A stretch of DNA of 64,000 bases from Sipunculus nudus (GCA_026874595.1 CM049307.1:5667579-5731578); one strand, 5' to 3'; shown: positions 34,676 to 47,842, counted from the stretch's first letter. Program-made: numbers and translations. Notes: generated by a model from the letters alone, not told the origin.

Positions 34676-37600
34676 TTTCTTAGTTATGCTAATTTCTTAA
34701 TTTAATCAACTTGCTTTATTTTCTTGTTGCCATGGGTTCAAAACCCATTATATTAAATATATATTAAATTCATGTTATAGAAATAGTGAATCCTTTATGG
34801 GGAAGTATATGCAGATTGCTTTCGCTGTTGATACATAGGAAGGAATACAAACATACCACTGTCCCCCCCTATCCATGTGCTTGCCAGCAGTGCCTGGGTG
34901 GAACACAAGAGTGGGCGTGGCATTGTAACCACAGTACGCACAGTATCTCTTATGATCACATGAACAGCATACATGTGGACAAAGCTGGTCACCATAGCAG
35001 CACATACCGGTCTGTGTTAGAAAATAGACTTGCCTGTTTGCAAAAATAAAATATTGTAATCTTTCACATACAGGCAGTTTAATATTACTCATTTTGTGTG
35101 ACTGTAAAACTCTCAATTTATGGACCTGTATGTGCAAATGAATGCTATTAAATGTGTTTATTCCAAATGTACCCTACAGTATTACCACAGCATTCCACAA
35201 TATTTAAAGCAAGTTGCCAACCAAAGGAAAAACATTTGGAGTTGTTAATAACAGATGCCACAGACTGTGCCTGTGATGGATTATGCCGTTTCTTTGTCCC
35301 TCTTTTAATGTTTTTCAAAAAAGATATATAAATAGTAGTGTCCATTATTTGATATTACATTTGTTTTACATTGAAAACTGAAAGTGAAAGTTGTAAGTCA
35401 TGTTAAACATTTTTAGTCAGACATACAGGCAAAGGGGAAGACAATCTTTAATGTTGGAAAAAGTTATAAAATGTAAAAAATGAAAAAGCTAATAGAAAAA
35501 AGCCTCAATTTTTGTATGGCTATAGATAGTGTTCACTGTGGTGTGGATACTGTTCACAAGGGTTAGACAGTGTTCACCAAAGCTTTAGATTGTGTTCCCT
35601 CTTTTACTGCCTTTATCACTTCTTATACATATATTTATGTATTTAATTAGTATTTTATTTTAAACTCTCAATACATGTAAGTATATATGTCACAATTATA
35701 TCTTTCAGTTAATGTCTTATATTTTAGGCTACATCACACATACTTACAGACATACATTCTAGGTCATTATACACTACCCTGCCCCAACATGTTTTTGGAG
35801 AGTGCTTTTTTCAATAAATGCACTATTTTTAATATATAATAGATTTTTAGTTACAAAAACAGTTACCAGTGTTTCACTGTATCATTTTATGATTAAATGC
35901 TGGCCCTAATTATTTAGGTGACCCACATGGGAACAAGCACAGAGTTGAGCTGTGTAATATTAAAGTTTGAGGAATGTAATAACTGCAGCATTGCCAAAAA
36001 GAGGCTCAGCATATCACTCATAAGACTAAGTGCTGACCTGGATTGAGAGCTTTCCCATTTGGTACTAGCATGTGTCTTTACTTGGTTTCCTGGTATGTTA
36101 ATGCAATAGATTACCTCTTGTGATATACTCCCTACCTAAAGTGGGCGGGGCAGCTGTGTGCCGCTGCAGGGAGGCCCCATTCAGAACTAGCACAGCTGGA
36201 TGGCAGCCCTGACTGAGCACAGAGTAGCAGTTGAAGTAACTGAATGAACATCTTTTGTCACAAGCTGGGTGAAGGACAGTCTGAAAGCAGGTGAAACAGC
36301 CTGTCAGCCTGTCATACAGCACAGCACCTGATGTTTGCTACAAGTATTTTGGTATCTTTTGCTTCAGGTTTATGTCAGAGTGCATCAACTCCCTCTCACA
36401 TGACTCTGAACTGGAACAGACCCAGTATATCAGCGTTGGCTGGATTTTGCAGCAGGCTACAACTAGGTAAGTAGGCCGGAGCTTTTCTTACTAACTGTAG
36501 CAATCATTATTGCATTAATTTATCACTTTATCCATTTGGTTCTAGATGAAAATGTGTAGGTTCTAGCTCAGTCACTTCAGTTAGGCAGATGTGTAAATTA
36601 TCAGCTGTTATTCTCCACAACTTGACCTATTAGTTGTTTGTATGACGTCACATAGCTGTGTTGTGTATTTTTTCTTATCAGAATACGTTTTGTGACCAGT
36701 ATATACTATAATAACCATAAATTTCATGTTTCTGATGTTTTGGACAATTGAATACAGCAGGGTCATATATGTCTGAATGCAGAGAGTTTCACTTGTCACA
36801 GGTTTGTGAATAAGGATTTATTTGTAAGGCTCATCAAGAGGAAACACATTTTCATTTTTCATTTGGGTTTGTACAAAATTTTTTGCCATTAGTAGATGAT
36901 CCTTGTAATTTGTACAGCATAGAGTAAAGCCTGTAATGGTGTGCATGTTGCCATTCTCAGCCACAACTGTGTGGAGAACAATTACTGGCCAGTATTGTTA
37001 GATAGGTTGCATACAGCCTGAAATTAGCCAAATTGTGCATTTAGTCTGCATACATCAGGCGGAATTACTGGTGGGGAATGTGTAATCATATGGTCCTGAA
37101 ATTGGCCTGGGCATTTACTCTATGTTCTTATGGTATTTGCTGTGCCTTGTAATGACAGTGTGTTTAGACTTGGGGTGCCAGTATGTAGGACAGTCTTGAT
37201 AAAGTAGGGCCCTGCATGCATGGTTAATGCGTACGGCCAGTGATCACTTGAATTCCGCACATTATCATGTGATAGGGGATGTGGGAGCCAGGGATGACAG
37301 ATGTGACTGTCAGCGGACGGAAGTTGGCGCTATCGTGTAGCTACTGGGCTGTGTACAGCTGCATCTGTTTTCCAACAGTCACTGGTGGGTCACTGTGTCA
37401 GTCTTTCCTGTGAGGGTTTTACAGCCCTAATGTGGAGTGGTTAGTACTCTGTCATCATCATTATCATCATCATTTACTCATCTGTGTATCAGGATTAGTT
37501 CTGTTTCATGTGGGTCCCTTGTATCACTCTGTGTGACCAAATTACTGCAAGTTGAGTAGTTGTCCAAGCACATCCTTTGTACACTTGGATTATTGCCAGT

Positions 37601-37883
37601 GACTGACTGCACATGAACATTGGGATAATATGTGAGTATCTTGCAATGTTAGTGACCCTGACCCTTGATGGTTGCCATGTAACCATGGCTAGCCGCTGCG
37701 ACCTTGGACTTCCTTTGGGTGGTGAAGCCATGGCATCTGTGCACAGGAGTTTTTTTCACTGTGTGGAGTCACAAAGTTTCCTGGTGTGTGGTTAGTGAAG
37801 CTCCCGGGTGTTTTTTTGGTGACTGATTGGTCACATACTCACTTGGAACAGAAAACTGTATTTCCTGACTTGGGCCAGTCACT
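34676..37883. other. Intron-like unique DNA
   Basis: No array or recognisable gene apart from the possible exon at 36368-36466. A short cat-rich run lies at 37454-37480. Confidence 0.5.
36368..36466 (+). other. Possible exon (splice-site bounded)
   Basis: The acceptor is tatcttttgcttcag and the donor aactag|gtaagt is a near-consensus site. Two frames are open across all 99 bases, one with an ATG near the start. It is the best-formed splice pair in the window, but the translation is not recognised. Confidence 0.4.
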
Positions 37884-37993
37884 GTCATGAGACTGGTGTC
37901 TGTATCTGTCATGAGACTGGTGTCTGTATCTGTCTGTGACTGGTATATGTATGAGACTGGTGTCTGTATCTGTCATGAGACTGGTGTCTGTAT
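37884..37993. repeat. 24-bp minisatellite, ~4.5 units
   Basis: The unit begins gtcatgagactggtgtctgt and ends atct. One central copy is degenerate. Confidence 0.9.
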
Positions 37994-40772
37994 TAGGTAT
38001 GCCATACTCCGTGCTGGATCAGTCAGTATATTACACAGGTGCAAGTTACAATAACAATACACAGGTGTTTTTACACATCATGATACAAAGTCCAGTGGTA
38101 TTTTATTATCATCAGAAGTTCCTGCATGGGTACATCCTTAGTTTTTAACAAAATATTTTATTAGTCAGAAACAAGTTCAACAGCAGCTGATTGGTTAATT
38201 GCAGCAAAATTAATTATATAGGAGGGGCTGTTTCAGATGCAATATCTCTTATTCTGAATAATACTGAATAAACAGGCAATGGTTGAATGAATATAATGAA
38301 AGGAAGTTTGATTATCACCTAAGCATTGTACAGGGTATCATTCCATATGAGCTTGGTATAAAGATATGTGCTGTGAGCCTTACAGTACACAGCACATACA
38401 GAGCTGGTACAGGGAGAAGAAACAGCAGGTGTGGATTGTTTCAGGAAAACAGTGTCTGTACTCAGTAGTGATCGAAGCTCAATGTGAAAGGGAAGCTGTG
38501 TTCATATTTGACAACTCCCAGGATATTATTCATAGACCAGTTTCAGGAAGAAAGTGAAAGTTTTTTCTAGTATATCACTCTTGTCATTTTGTGTTGGTTT
38601 ATTTTAAGATTGTGGAAGAGACGCAGCCATGTTGTTGATTATGATACTGCAGTGTTACCTGACTTGTTAAAGGCTGTTATGTACTAAATGTACAATTGTT
38701 TGCTTCCAGGTCTTTACCATGTAGGGAATGAAGCTCTGTCCAGCTGCCCAGTGAGGGACAGAGAAACAAATTAATGGTAAGCTTGCTGATATTATTAATT
38801 TATATTTATGATCATCTTTAAAAAAACGAGCGAATATGTGTTTTATTCACAAGGCAGATTTTACATGTGAAGTCAACTCCATTAGAATTGTGGCTGCCAG
38901 GTGAACTGACCCACAAAGTCTAATCGCTATACCTGTGATACTCAGGAAAACAGGGGGATTTTTACCTGTTGATTCTGCCACAGAGGGGAATATTTATCTG
39001 TGCACCCTGCCACAGAGGGGAATCTTACCTGAGTACTCTGTAAAAAGCTCATTTCATTCTGCATCATCAGTAATTCACCAGCATCATTGAGCCCATAAAT
39101 GCATAATGTTTTCTAGTGTCTAGGTCTGGTAATGTAACAGCGATCAAAATTGGTTGATCAGAATTAATGCTTATAAAAATGCAGAGATAGATGTCAGGTG
39201 TCACTCAACAATTTATCTAAAAAAGATTCCCCTTCTTGTGCTTTAAATGTCAAGGTCAATGGAATCATTCATAGTGAAAACAGAAGTAGACGCCAAAAAA
39301 AACTTGAATTGAGAAAGAAGGGGGGAGTGTAGCCAGTCAAACCTCAAAGTGGGAACAGGATGACATTGGGGTGACACTAGAGTTGAAATGTGCAGGTTAT
39401 ATTGGATTTGTATGAGCATGGGCAAAGAGAACTATCTTATCCAGGGCAAGCCCACACGCTGGTAGTGTTAGGAGTATGTGGGCAAACACTCAGCCTGTTG
39501 ATGAATAGCCAACCATATCAGAGCAGGAGAGATTCAAGCCAGAAATATGTATGTAAATCTGTCAAACATGACTGATTTAGGTCAGCTGTCCTACACTGGT
39601 CGTCCTGCAGGTTTAGGACCAGGAGAAGCTTCTTCCTGGGAGCACTCCTATTCTTGTGCAAACCTTGGGTTCTCTGAAATAACTCAAATACCTTCCTGTA
39701 TCAAAATCATTAAGTATCTGTTCTTGTAATATTAAGGTGATTTAAAACTGATTTCAGTGCAAATATCTTTACTGTTCATATTTTTTTGTAATTTAATATT
39801 TGTTAAATTTTGATACCTATTTACATGAATTTATGAATACTCTATCTTTCTTGAAGTTTAATAGGTAATATATGTGACAAAGTCAACTGTGGGCATAAAT
39901 TTTAGTTTAGTAAATCTTCATTACGTTTAAAGATTGGAAGATTATTGTAGTCATGCATTCATTCAGGTATTAAAACATTTTCTGTTGGGATTATAATTAA
40001 GCATTTCTTCATTATTACAAAAAGTTGAAAAGTAAATCCTTTGTGAATAAGTAAGTTTAGATATGCCCTGTCAATCATGTAAAGTTATAAAGTATTTTAA
40101 CAGTAAAATGCCAGAACTGTATAAAACATTTTTATTCGATAATGCATGATACCTGGTCAGTTAATAATTGCAACTTCCTGGTAATGTATTGTAGAGGTAG
40201 AGTTAATTAGTCAAACCCACATAATGATCTGTTATCTCATTGTTGGCGCTGACTTCTGGGTTACTCACAACCCAATCAGGAACTATAATTAACATGGTTT
40301 ATTATCATATAATTAAATTTGTTCCTGCAGCAAACCCTGCCCTCTGCTGGTTGTGATATACAAAGTTTAACATGGGGAACTCGGGAGCTGGATGAAGCAT
40401 AGACTGACTATTTGACTCATCCTGATTAGACTCCACAGAGTAAGCCCATTTCCCAAATAAAATTCTTTGCTGGATGCACATGTAGCTTATAAGTGAAAAA
40501 AGCTTCAATTAAATACTTTCAATTATCATGAAAACGGTGGAGTTCTGCTTGAGTATTGGTTGAATCCTCTGCTTGTGTTCAGGTCAGAATGTTAGCTAAA
40601 AGGCCTTCCAAAGGTTAGTGATGCAATTCCCAGGCAAAACTTGCTAGTGTTAGAAGTTTGTGGTTGTGTAATGGAGTTTTCTGTTGGTTACTCAGGCTGT
40701 GATAGAGTGGTTTTATCTGTATATACTGAAAGCTTAAATTATAGTGAAATCTGGCTTACACAATAACCTGTG
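37994..40772. other. Intron-like unique DNA
   Basis: No gene is recognised apart from the possible exon at 38710-38776. 38945-39040 has two or three loose copies of 'gccacagaggggaat'. Confidence 0.5.
38710..38776 (+). other. Possible untranslated exon (splice-site bounded)
   Basis: The acceptor is tttgcttccag and the donor aatg|gtaagc. All frames contain a stop within the 67 bases, so it would be untranslated if real. Confidence 0.35.
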
Positions 40773-41130
40773 GGTCCAGCTTAAGTGGTCATGTTGGCAG
40801 GATGGTTGTGTTAGCAGCCTAAGTGGTCCTGTTGGCAGGGTGGTTGTGTTAGCAGCCTAAGTGGTCATGTTGGCAGGGTGGTTGTGTTAGCAGCCTAAGT
40901 GGTCCTGTTGGCAGGGTGGTTGTGTTAGCAGCCTAAGTGGTCATGTTGGCAGGGTGGTTGTGTTAGCAGCCTAAGTGGTCCTGTTGGCAGGGTGGTTGTG
41001 TAAGCAGCCTAAGTGGTCCTGTTGGCAGGGTGGTTGTGTTAGCAGCCTAAGTGGTCCTGTTGGCAGGGTGGTTGTGTTAGCGGGGTGTTTGTGTTAGCAG
41101 GGTGGTTGTGTTAGCAGCCTTAGTGGTATT
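40773..41130. repeat. 38-bp minisatellite, ~9 units
   Basis: The unit begins gtggtcctgttggcagggtg and continues gttgtgttagcagcctaa. The sequence just upstream (agtgaaatctggcttacaca) looks like a Tigger/pogo-type transposon end, and the array may have grown from subterminal repeats of such an element. Confidence 0.9.
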
Positions 41131-41230
41131 GTTGACAGGGTGGTTGTGTTAGCAGATTGGTCACATTAGGAGGTTGGTCGTATTTAGCCGGAGGTTTTAA
41201 TGGTGATTTGCATTAGTCCTGGACCAAAAA

Positions 41231-41850
41231 AATGGTTGTCTCAGAGGGGTGGACTTGGTAGCAGGGTGGTTGTCTCAGCGGGATGGACTTGGTAGCAGGG
41301 TGGTTGTCTCAGCGGGGTGGACTTGGTAGCAGGGTGGTTGTCTCAGCGGGGTGGACTTGGTAGCAGGGTGGTTGTCTCAGCGGGGTGGACTTGGTAGCAG
41401 GGTGGTTGTCTCAGCGGGGTGGACTTGGTAGCAGGGTGGTTGTCTCAGCGGGGTGGACTTGGTAGCAGGGTGGTTGTCTCAGCGGGGTGGACTTGGTAGC
41501 AGGGTGGTTGTCTCAGCGGGGTGGACTTGGTAGCAGGGTGGTTGTCTCAGCGGGGTGGACTTGGTAGCAGGGTGGTTGTCTCAGCGGGGTGGACTTGGTA
41601 GCAGGGTGGTTGTCTCAGCGGGGTGGACTTGGCAGCAGGGTGGTTGTCTCAGCGGGGTGGACTTGGTAGCAGGGTGGTTGTCTCAGCGGGGTGGACTTGG
41701 TAGCAGGGTGGTTGTCTCAGCGGGTTGGACTTGGTAGCAGGGTGGTTGTCTCAGCGGGGTGGACTTGGTAGCAGGGTGGTTGTCTCAGCGGGGTGGACTT
41801 GGTAGCAGGGTGGTTGTCTCAGCACGGTGGACTTGGTAGCAGGGCGGTGA
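41231..41850. repeat. 34-bp G-rich minisatellite, ~18 units
   Basis: The unit begins gcagggtggttgtctcagcg and ends gggtggacttggta. Equivalent points at 41287 and 41321 are 34 bp apart, and the units are nearly identical. It shares 'gcagggtggttgt' with the adjacent 38-bp array, so the two probably have one origin. Confidence 0.95.
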
Positions 41851-43871
41851 TCAGGTGAGGTTTTAGTCTATTATGCTCACACAACTTGGGTTTAACTTTT
41901 AACTCGGGGATTACCTGTACAGGCATTTCTTTATAACAAGGTTTACAAAAGTGTCCCTGATACATCAGTTGATTGTGGGGTTTACCAGAAGCAGGATACA
42001 TTATGTAACGCTTAATCTTTAATGGAAATGGATGATGTAGGTGTATGTTGGATGGTTTTATTGAGATAACGTAAAAGGAAGAATTGATAATTGATAGAAA
42101 AAGGGAAATCCAAGTGAAGATAGAGTTAGACATACCATAACACAGTAACAATAACGTCAGACAGTGCAGATGGATCTAACAAAATACATGCAGCTACATA
42201 TAAGAGAACTCAGCTGGATAGAACTGAAAAAAGATAACAGAATATGCTTGATTTACCAAAACAGAAAAAAAAAAATTGAGAAAATAAGGGCATATCAAAT
42301 AATGATAAAAAAATGAAATATTTTACAGTAGGTATGTGAAATGTAAAAGATTGAGTATATTCATATTTGCAACAGAAAGCTGGGCTGCAGGGTTTTTTTT
42401 TTTCAAGTATATATCTGAGCAGGGAATGTGAATAGGATAGTTTATTGACTGGACTGGACTGTGCCCTGGATGCGCTAGTTTAATAGCCTGTAGCAAGGCC
42501 ACTTGACCCCTGGTGTATTTCATAATGACCTCTTGTATGTTTCAGAGTATTCCCAAGCTCCAGGTAGTGACCAGCATCCAGGTCAGTTCTAGGCCTCTCA
42601 TCGGTCAGCTGTTTACCAACCCAGACAGATCCTGTACAAGCATCTCCTTGCTGGATCGGAGACTGAAGCAGCAACAAGGATCAGGCTGAGAACAAGGATC
42701 AGATGCAATGTGCACAGATCCTGGTGAGTACTCAAGACATTTAATTAATATTCTCTAAATTGAAATAAATGAAAAAAAATTAATTGATCTGTCTTTAATA
42801 CATATACTATAAAATATGTAATAACAGTATTATAAATATATTATTATAATATTCATATGTAAATATTATTTCAATTATTTATGGTATTATGTATAATAGC
42901 AATATCTGTATAAATCCTGAGTATTGTAAGCTTGTTATTTCTAATGGAAAATATATCATAAGCAGTATAAACATTAAAAATTAGTTAGTAACCTGTTAAT
43001 TACCATAAATTCTCCAGGTATGGCCCAGGTGTTTGCACCTGGCATTACAGGACATGTATTCAACCTAATCAAAATAATCATGCATGTAAAATTGAGAAAC
43101 TGATAATTTATCACTTGATATGATGAAGTCAGTTGCCTGGGTTGCTATCATTAGAAAGTCTAATTTAGGTAACAGTGTTATTAATAAGATATAGTAGATC
43201 TGGCTGATAAGGGTGACATTGTGGGTATTTGATGGTTGCTGTCTGGGAGCTGGTCAGGCTTTTTACACTAGGCCTGTTAGATATTCTGGGCTCCCGCATG
43301 CTGGTAACATTTCTGCACTCTGTTCAGTATTTGCATCATAAAAGTAGGCTGCTATGTTCTACAATGGTCAGTGCCACCACTGTTTAGCAGGCTGTATGAG
43401 TCAGCGGAATATAAAATGTTCCATGATTTCATACATTATATAGTTTGGTCTTGAACTTTGCACATTAAAATTCATCCCCCTTATTTATAATACACAGTCG
43501 TTCCCATCTGGCCCCTTCTCCTGCCACTCCCTCCTTCCTCTCTATCTTGCTCTCTCACACAGCATGATTTAAAATGGTTCTTTGTAAATTTCCTACAGGC
43601 ACATGTTCTCTTTGACTGTATTTCGTTTATATACATGAGAGAATTTCCATTAAATAAAATCTTCAAAACCTGCTTTAAGGCTATGCAGTTTAAACCTTCC
43701 AGGTTTTAGCTGCACAGAGTGGTGTGTGCCGGATGGACTGGGCTTTTAGCCTGAGCTGGGAAGTAAAAAAGTATACTTTTTCCTGTGGTGGATTTTAATC
43801 TCATTTCTTTTCATTCAAAACAGGATGGTGTTATCATGTATCTATCAGTTTACTGCAGACTGCAGTGATAA
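41851..43871. other. Intron-like unique DNA
   Basis: No gene is recognised apart from the possible exon at 42546-42723. 42770-43000 is extremely AT-rich. Confidence 0.5.
42546..42723 (+). other. Possible exon (splice-site bounded)
   Basis: The acceptor is cctcttgtatgtttcag and the donor gatcctg|gtgagtac. Frame 1 is open for 46 codons before a TGA and the other frames close early, so the last ~40 bases would be untranslated or a new start (ATG codons occur near the donor). No domain is recognised. Confidence 0.35.
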
Positions 43872-44331
43872 AAATATTCTTCCATGGTACACGGGACTAG
43901 AATATTACATTACTACATGGTACACGGGACTAGAATATTACATTACTACATGGTACACAGGACTAGAATATTACATTACTCCATGGTACATGGGACTAGA
44001 ATATTACATTACTACATGGTACATGGGACTAGAATATTACATTACTACATGGTACATGGGACTAGAATATTACATTACTCCATGGTACATGGGACTAGAA
44101 TATTACATTACTACATGGTACATGGGACTAGAATATTACATTACTCCATGGTACATGGGACAAGAATATTACATTACTCCATGGTACATGGGACTAGAAT
44201 ATTACATTACTACATGGTACATGGGACTAGAATATTACATTACTCCATGGTACATGGGACTAGAATATTACATTACTACATGGTACAGGGGACTTGTATA
44301 TTACATTACTCCATGGTACAGGGGACTTGTA
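43872..44331. repeat. 33-bp minisatellite, ~14 units (left part)
   Basis: The unit begins tacatgggactagaatatta and ends cattactccatgg. Since 33 = 3 x 11, the + strand stays open for 175 residues from 43825 with an 11-residue repeat (W-Y-M-G-L-E-Y-Y-I-T-P), and a second + frame is also open. There is no sign of real coding: both frames are equally free of stops and the array continues beyond the transposon. Confidence 0.93.
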
Positions 44332-44333
44332 TA

Positions 44334-45643
44334 CCGTAAAATCTCCACTTAAAACCGCACTTCCGATTTAAACCGCACCCAGACTTCGCCGAAATTCCAG
44401 GTGAGACACTGCGAGGGGCTCAAATACTAAGTACCTCCCTTTAAAACCGCACCAACTTTCGCTACAGAATGATTTGACAGAAGACACAATCAAGCTATCA
44501 TCTAGAAATGAACTTGTGTAGGTTGCGACTCGGCCATTCCTGTCCACTTTAAAATTCCTTGAGCATTTTATTTAAACACATCAGAACACTTTTTTGCAGG
44601 GTCACTCAAGCATGAAGTTTGGGAAGACTTAAGGGCCGGTGAACCTCTGCCTGTTTAAACAGATTTTATATTCCGTGCCGTATTCTTGTTTGCTACTGAT
44701 TTGTCATATTTTGGAAAAAATATTCTGCTGATCCATTTCAAGTCACTGTATATTTTAATTCTAGAGGAATATTTTAAAATCTTAATTTTTGATGAAAATT
44801 TATTTTCTGGAATTACTCGGAAGATTCATATCATTTTCATACCGGTTACTTCGGTATTATCATCGTCAAATCGTACGTCGACTTCGCTCCATGTCACAAT
44901 TTGCTGGTGCGTTTGAAAACATCGCTGGTCAACTAAACTAAATATAAAAGTAACTGAAGTTACCTTGTCGAGATACGCACATATAGGAAACATGACGCTT
45001 GAAAACGAGTGATTTTAAGCTAAAATTAAAGTGGCCAGTCGGGGAAAGCAAGTTTTTTCCTGAAGAAAATTTCCGTGTGGGGAGCCATTTTGTCAAGGCA
45101 GTTTTCGCGCAAGGCATGCTGGGACGAAATAGGTGGCTGTTCTGTTTACCACCCACCGCGTACAGCCGTTTAAAATATTCTTAGCAGAATACCGGAGCGT
45201 TTCAGCACATGGCGGCACTCAAACTTGATTTTAAAATGATCGTCTGCCATTGTGTGACTCTTTACGATGTCAGATTTTTATTCATTTTGCGTTTTAAACA
45301 AATAATCATTGCTAAATAATGCTGCAAATGGGTTTAAAGTAGGCTTTTATTTCAATTTTGCTTGACCATGCCAAACGAAGTGAGCCGCTGTGTGTTACAG
45401 CAGGGTTGTTGTAAACGTATTATTTGGTGACAATTACCAAGATTTTATTACAAGTTATATATAAGAACGGCCTTCGAAAGTTGCAATATTATCGCCCACT
45501 CGCCGGCCCAAAAACAATGTCTGTCAGGAAGATATTCAGGAAACCCTTCTAGTATAAACCGCACAGTGCTTTCAGGAAATCAACCTGATTTCAAGATTTT
45601 GAATTTCTTGATTAAACCGCGGTTTTAAGTGGAGATTTTACGG
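44334..45643. mobile_element. TA-flanked inverted-repeat DNA transposon, non-autonomous
   Basis: Perfect 25-bp terminal inverted repeats occupy 44334-44358 and 45619-45643 (ccgtaaaatctccacttaaa, then accgc). TA sits on each side (44332-44333, 45644-45645). Removing the element and one TA joins 'gggacttgta' to 'tatcacattactcc', a minisatellite unit with one mismatch. Extra copies of (t)aaaccgca lie near both ends (44368, 44452, 45553, 45613), as expected for transposase-binding repeats. The TA duplication fits Tc1/mariner/pogo-type elements. The 1310-bp interior has only short frames and no DDE domain is visible. Confidence 0.85.
45081..45130. promoter_or_regulatory. Promoter-like motif cluster inside the TA transposon
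   Basis: Within 50 bases lie ggagccattttgtc (a YY1-type CAAAATGGCTCC on the minus strand), gttttcgcgc (an E2F-type TTTCGCGC) and ggcatgctgggac (minus strand gtcccagcatgcc, like the CCCAGCATGC core of ZNF143-type sites). Another atggcggc is at 45210. Motif matches only. Confidence 0.35.
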
Positions 45644-45645
45644 TA

Positions 45646-45760
45646 TCACATTACTCCATGGTACTGGGGACTTGTATATTACATTACTCCATGGTACAGG
45701 GGACTTGTGTATTACATTACTACATGGTACAGGGGACTTGTGTATTACATAACTGCAGAA
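45646..45760. repeat. 33-bp minisatellite, continuation after the transposon
   Basis: About three and a half units (ttacattactccatggtaca, ggggacttgtgta) carry on in register with the array left of 44334. Confidence 0.9.
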
Positions 45761-47425
45761 GGGATGTATATAATCAGATTACACACAGATAAATTATAAC
45801 TTACATTTTTCACTTCCTCATAATGTACTTGTAATATAAATAAGTATAGATCTCCTTTCAAAGGACACAGAATCCAGCTGCTTTTTATACAAGTCATATA
45901 AACTGTTTCACTCTGTATGTTGCACAGGATCTTGTTTCATACCAGAAATGTGTTTGTCAGTAACCTTTGTCCATATCAATACATTAAGGTATCCAGATGT
46001 TAAATATGGTGGAAACATTGCTGACAAACAGAGCTGCTTTAGTGGTATATATGATGTAAAGATTTCAAAATGGCAGTGTATGGTTTTGAAACTTTACCAT
46101 GAAAGTATCATTCCTGTCAAATAATGTTTTCACATAGTTATTAGTTTTCCTGTTAGTCTGGTGTGATTAAATAATTATTTCTATGAGTCTAGGTCAACAA
46201 CACTATAATTATGGCTTAGGAAATCTTTTCATTTAAAACTTAAATCATTACTCTAATTAAGTGAAGTCAGTTTTAGGCTGATCTGGGGCCGTAATTTTCA
46301 TGTAAATTCTGAGTATTTCTTAATAAAATATCTACATGGTCATAATGGCAATTTAGGCCGGTTCAGGGGAAGAACAAGTAGTGGCAGTGATGGTACAGGG
46401 GTAGTTACCCTGAGGGAAAGGGGTTTATTTATGGTGAAGTGCTCCATGTGAGGGAAAGGGGTTAATATATGGTGAAATGTTCCATGACAGGGGTCAAGGG
46501 TCAATGATACCTCTGTGCATGGCACATGATGAGGTTCATGGTGCATCTATCACCAAGTTGTGGGAGATAACGAGGAACTGAATGCATTATGTACCAAAAT
46601 CTTCACATAATTAATGCATACTGGTGAATAAGCTGACATATGTAAGGGGTAATCAGGGCTTCTGTATCATTTTGCCTGACTGACCCCACCCCCTGGGGTG
46701 ATAAACTGTCCAGCAGTCTCAGAGTGACTGTCAAGGAAGGGTCACGAAAGGGACAACAGTCCATCACTCCCAGTCCCTGCTGTTACTGTTGACAACCTGA
46801 GACAGTTCCCATACACAAGCAGCCCGTGACCTTCCCATGGAGCTGGCATGACCTTTGGCCTAGATCCCTACCTTACTAACAATGATGTAGAATAGAAAAG
46901 GTGAAAAAAAATAGATATTGGCAGTTTGCCCAGAATGAAAGGTCTCAGGGGCTAGGTGATAGGTTAATGTGAAGGTCATTGGTTTTCAATTAGATACATT
47001 TATGGAATTGTTCTGACTGCTGAGGTCAGATCTATAAATTGGAGATTTGGATATCTTCAATGCTAATCTCAGATATAACTTTTAAATGTTGTGATATATA
47101 AATGATTATGTTATGATATATTATGTTATGATATATTATGATAATTACTGGATGGTAAGAATCATAAGTATAGAAAGGAGGATATCATGGACGATATTTC
47201 CAGCGTTCTACTCCAGGACATAATTTTGGAACATTGGCAAAATTCTGATATTTTTTGGTATTAAGAAGTAATATAGTTTGAACTTCAGTTAACCATTAAT
47301 CAGAACATCAGTGTCATCATCAGAGTAGTTGCAGATCAACATTGTACTGATTCTGGGATACTGCCAGTACCAGCTCCATCAAGTCTGGCCCCATGTCAGA
47401 TCCTCAGGCATCAGGCATGCACACA
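45761..47425. other. Intron-like unique DNA
   Basis: No gene is recognised. 46385-46480 contains two loose copies of 'gagggaaaggggtt...atggtgaa'; 47105-47145 contains short 'atgttatgatatatt' repeats. Confidence 0.5.
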
Positions 47426-47545
47426 TTGGGGGGGGGGGGGGGGGGGAGGATCCAGGATTTGGGGAAGGGAAGGGATAACTATTTATAATGAGAATTGATG
47501 CAGTAGAAATGAAACTTCAAACAGGGGGGGGGGGGGGGGAAGAGG
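47426..47545. repeat. Paired poly-G tracts
   Basis: G runs at about 47429-47447 and 47525-47539. The first is followed by aggatccaggatttgg, the style of an hAT MITE end, so the tract may sit at the edge of an eroded element. Confidence 0.7.
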
Positions 47546-47842
47546 CAGTGAAAAATAATACATAAATACTCTAATTTCTCAGTAAAGAGGATTAATCCTC
47601 TTGTACCACTTACACCCCCCCTCCCTGGACCACTACCTGGACAGGGTCCTGATGGTTGTATGTAGTGTAAGAAGCAGATGGATCCAGCCATAGACAGAAC
47701 GCTTCCACTTGAGCCAGGTATTTGTGATAGTGCTGGAATGTGCCAGCGGTAGATCCACCATCCATCTGGCCTGGATCCCTCTGCAGCAGTAGCAGCCAAC
47801 TGCCATCACCACAGGCTGACGGCTGGCCTGGCTGCTAGTGGT

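Noticed and set aside
44334-45643. Transposase gene inside the TA element
   Set aside because: The longest frames are ~75 codons on either strand with no DDE/D-like motif order visible.
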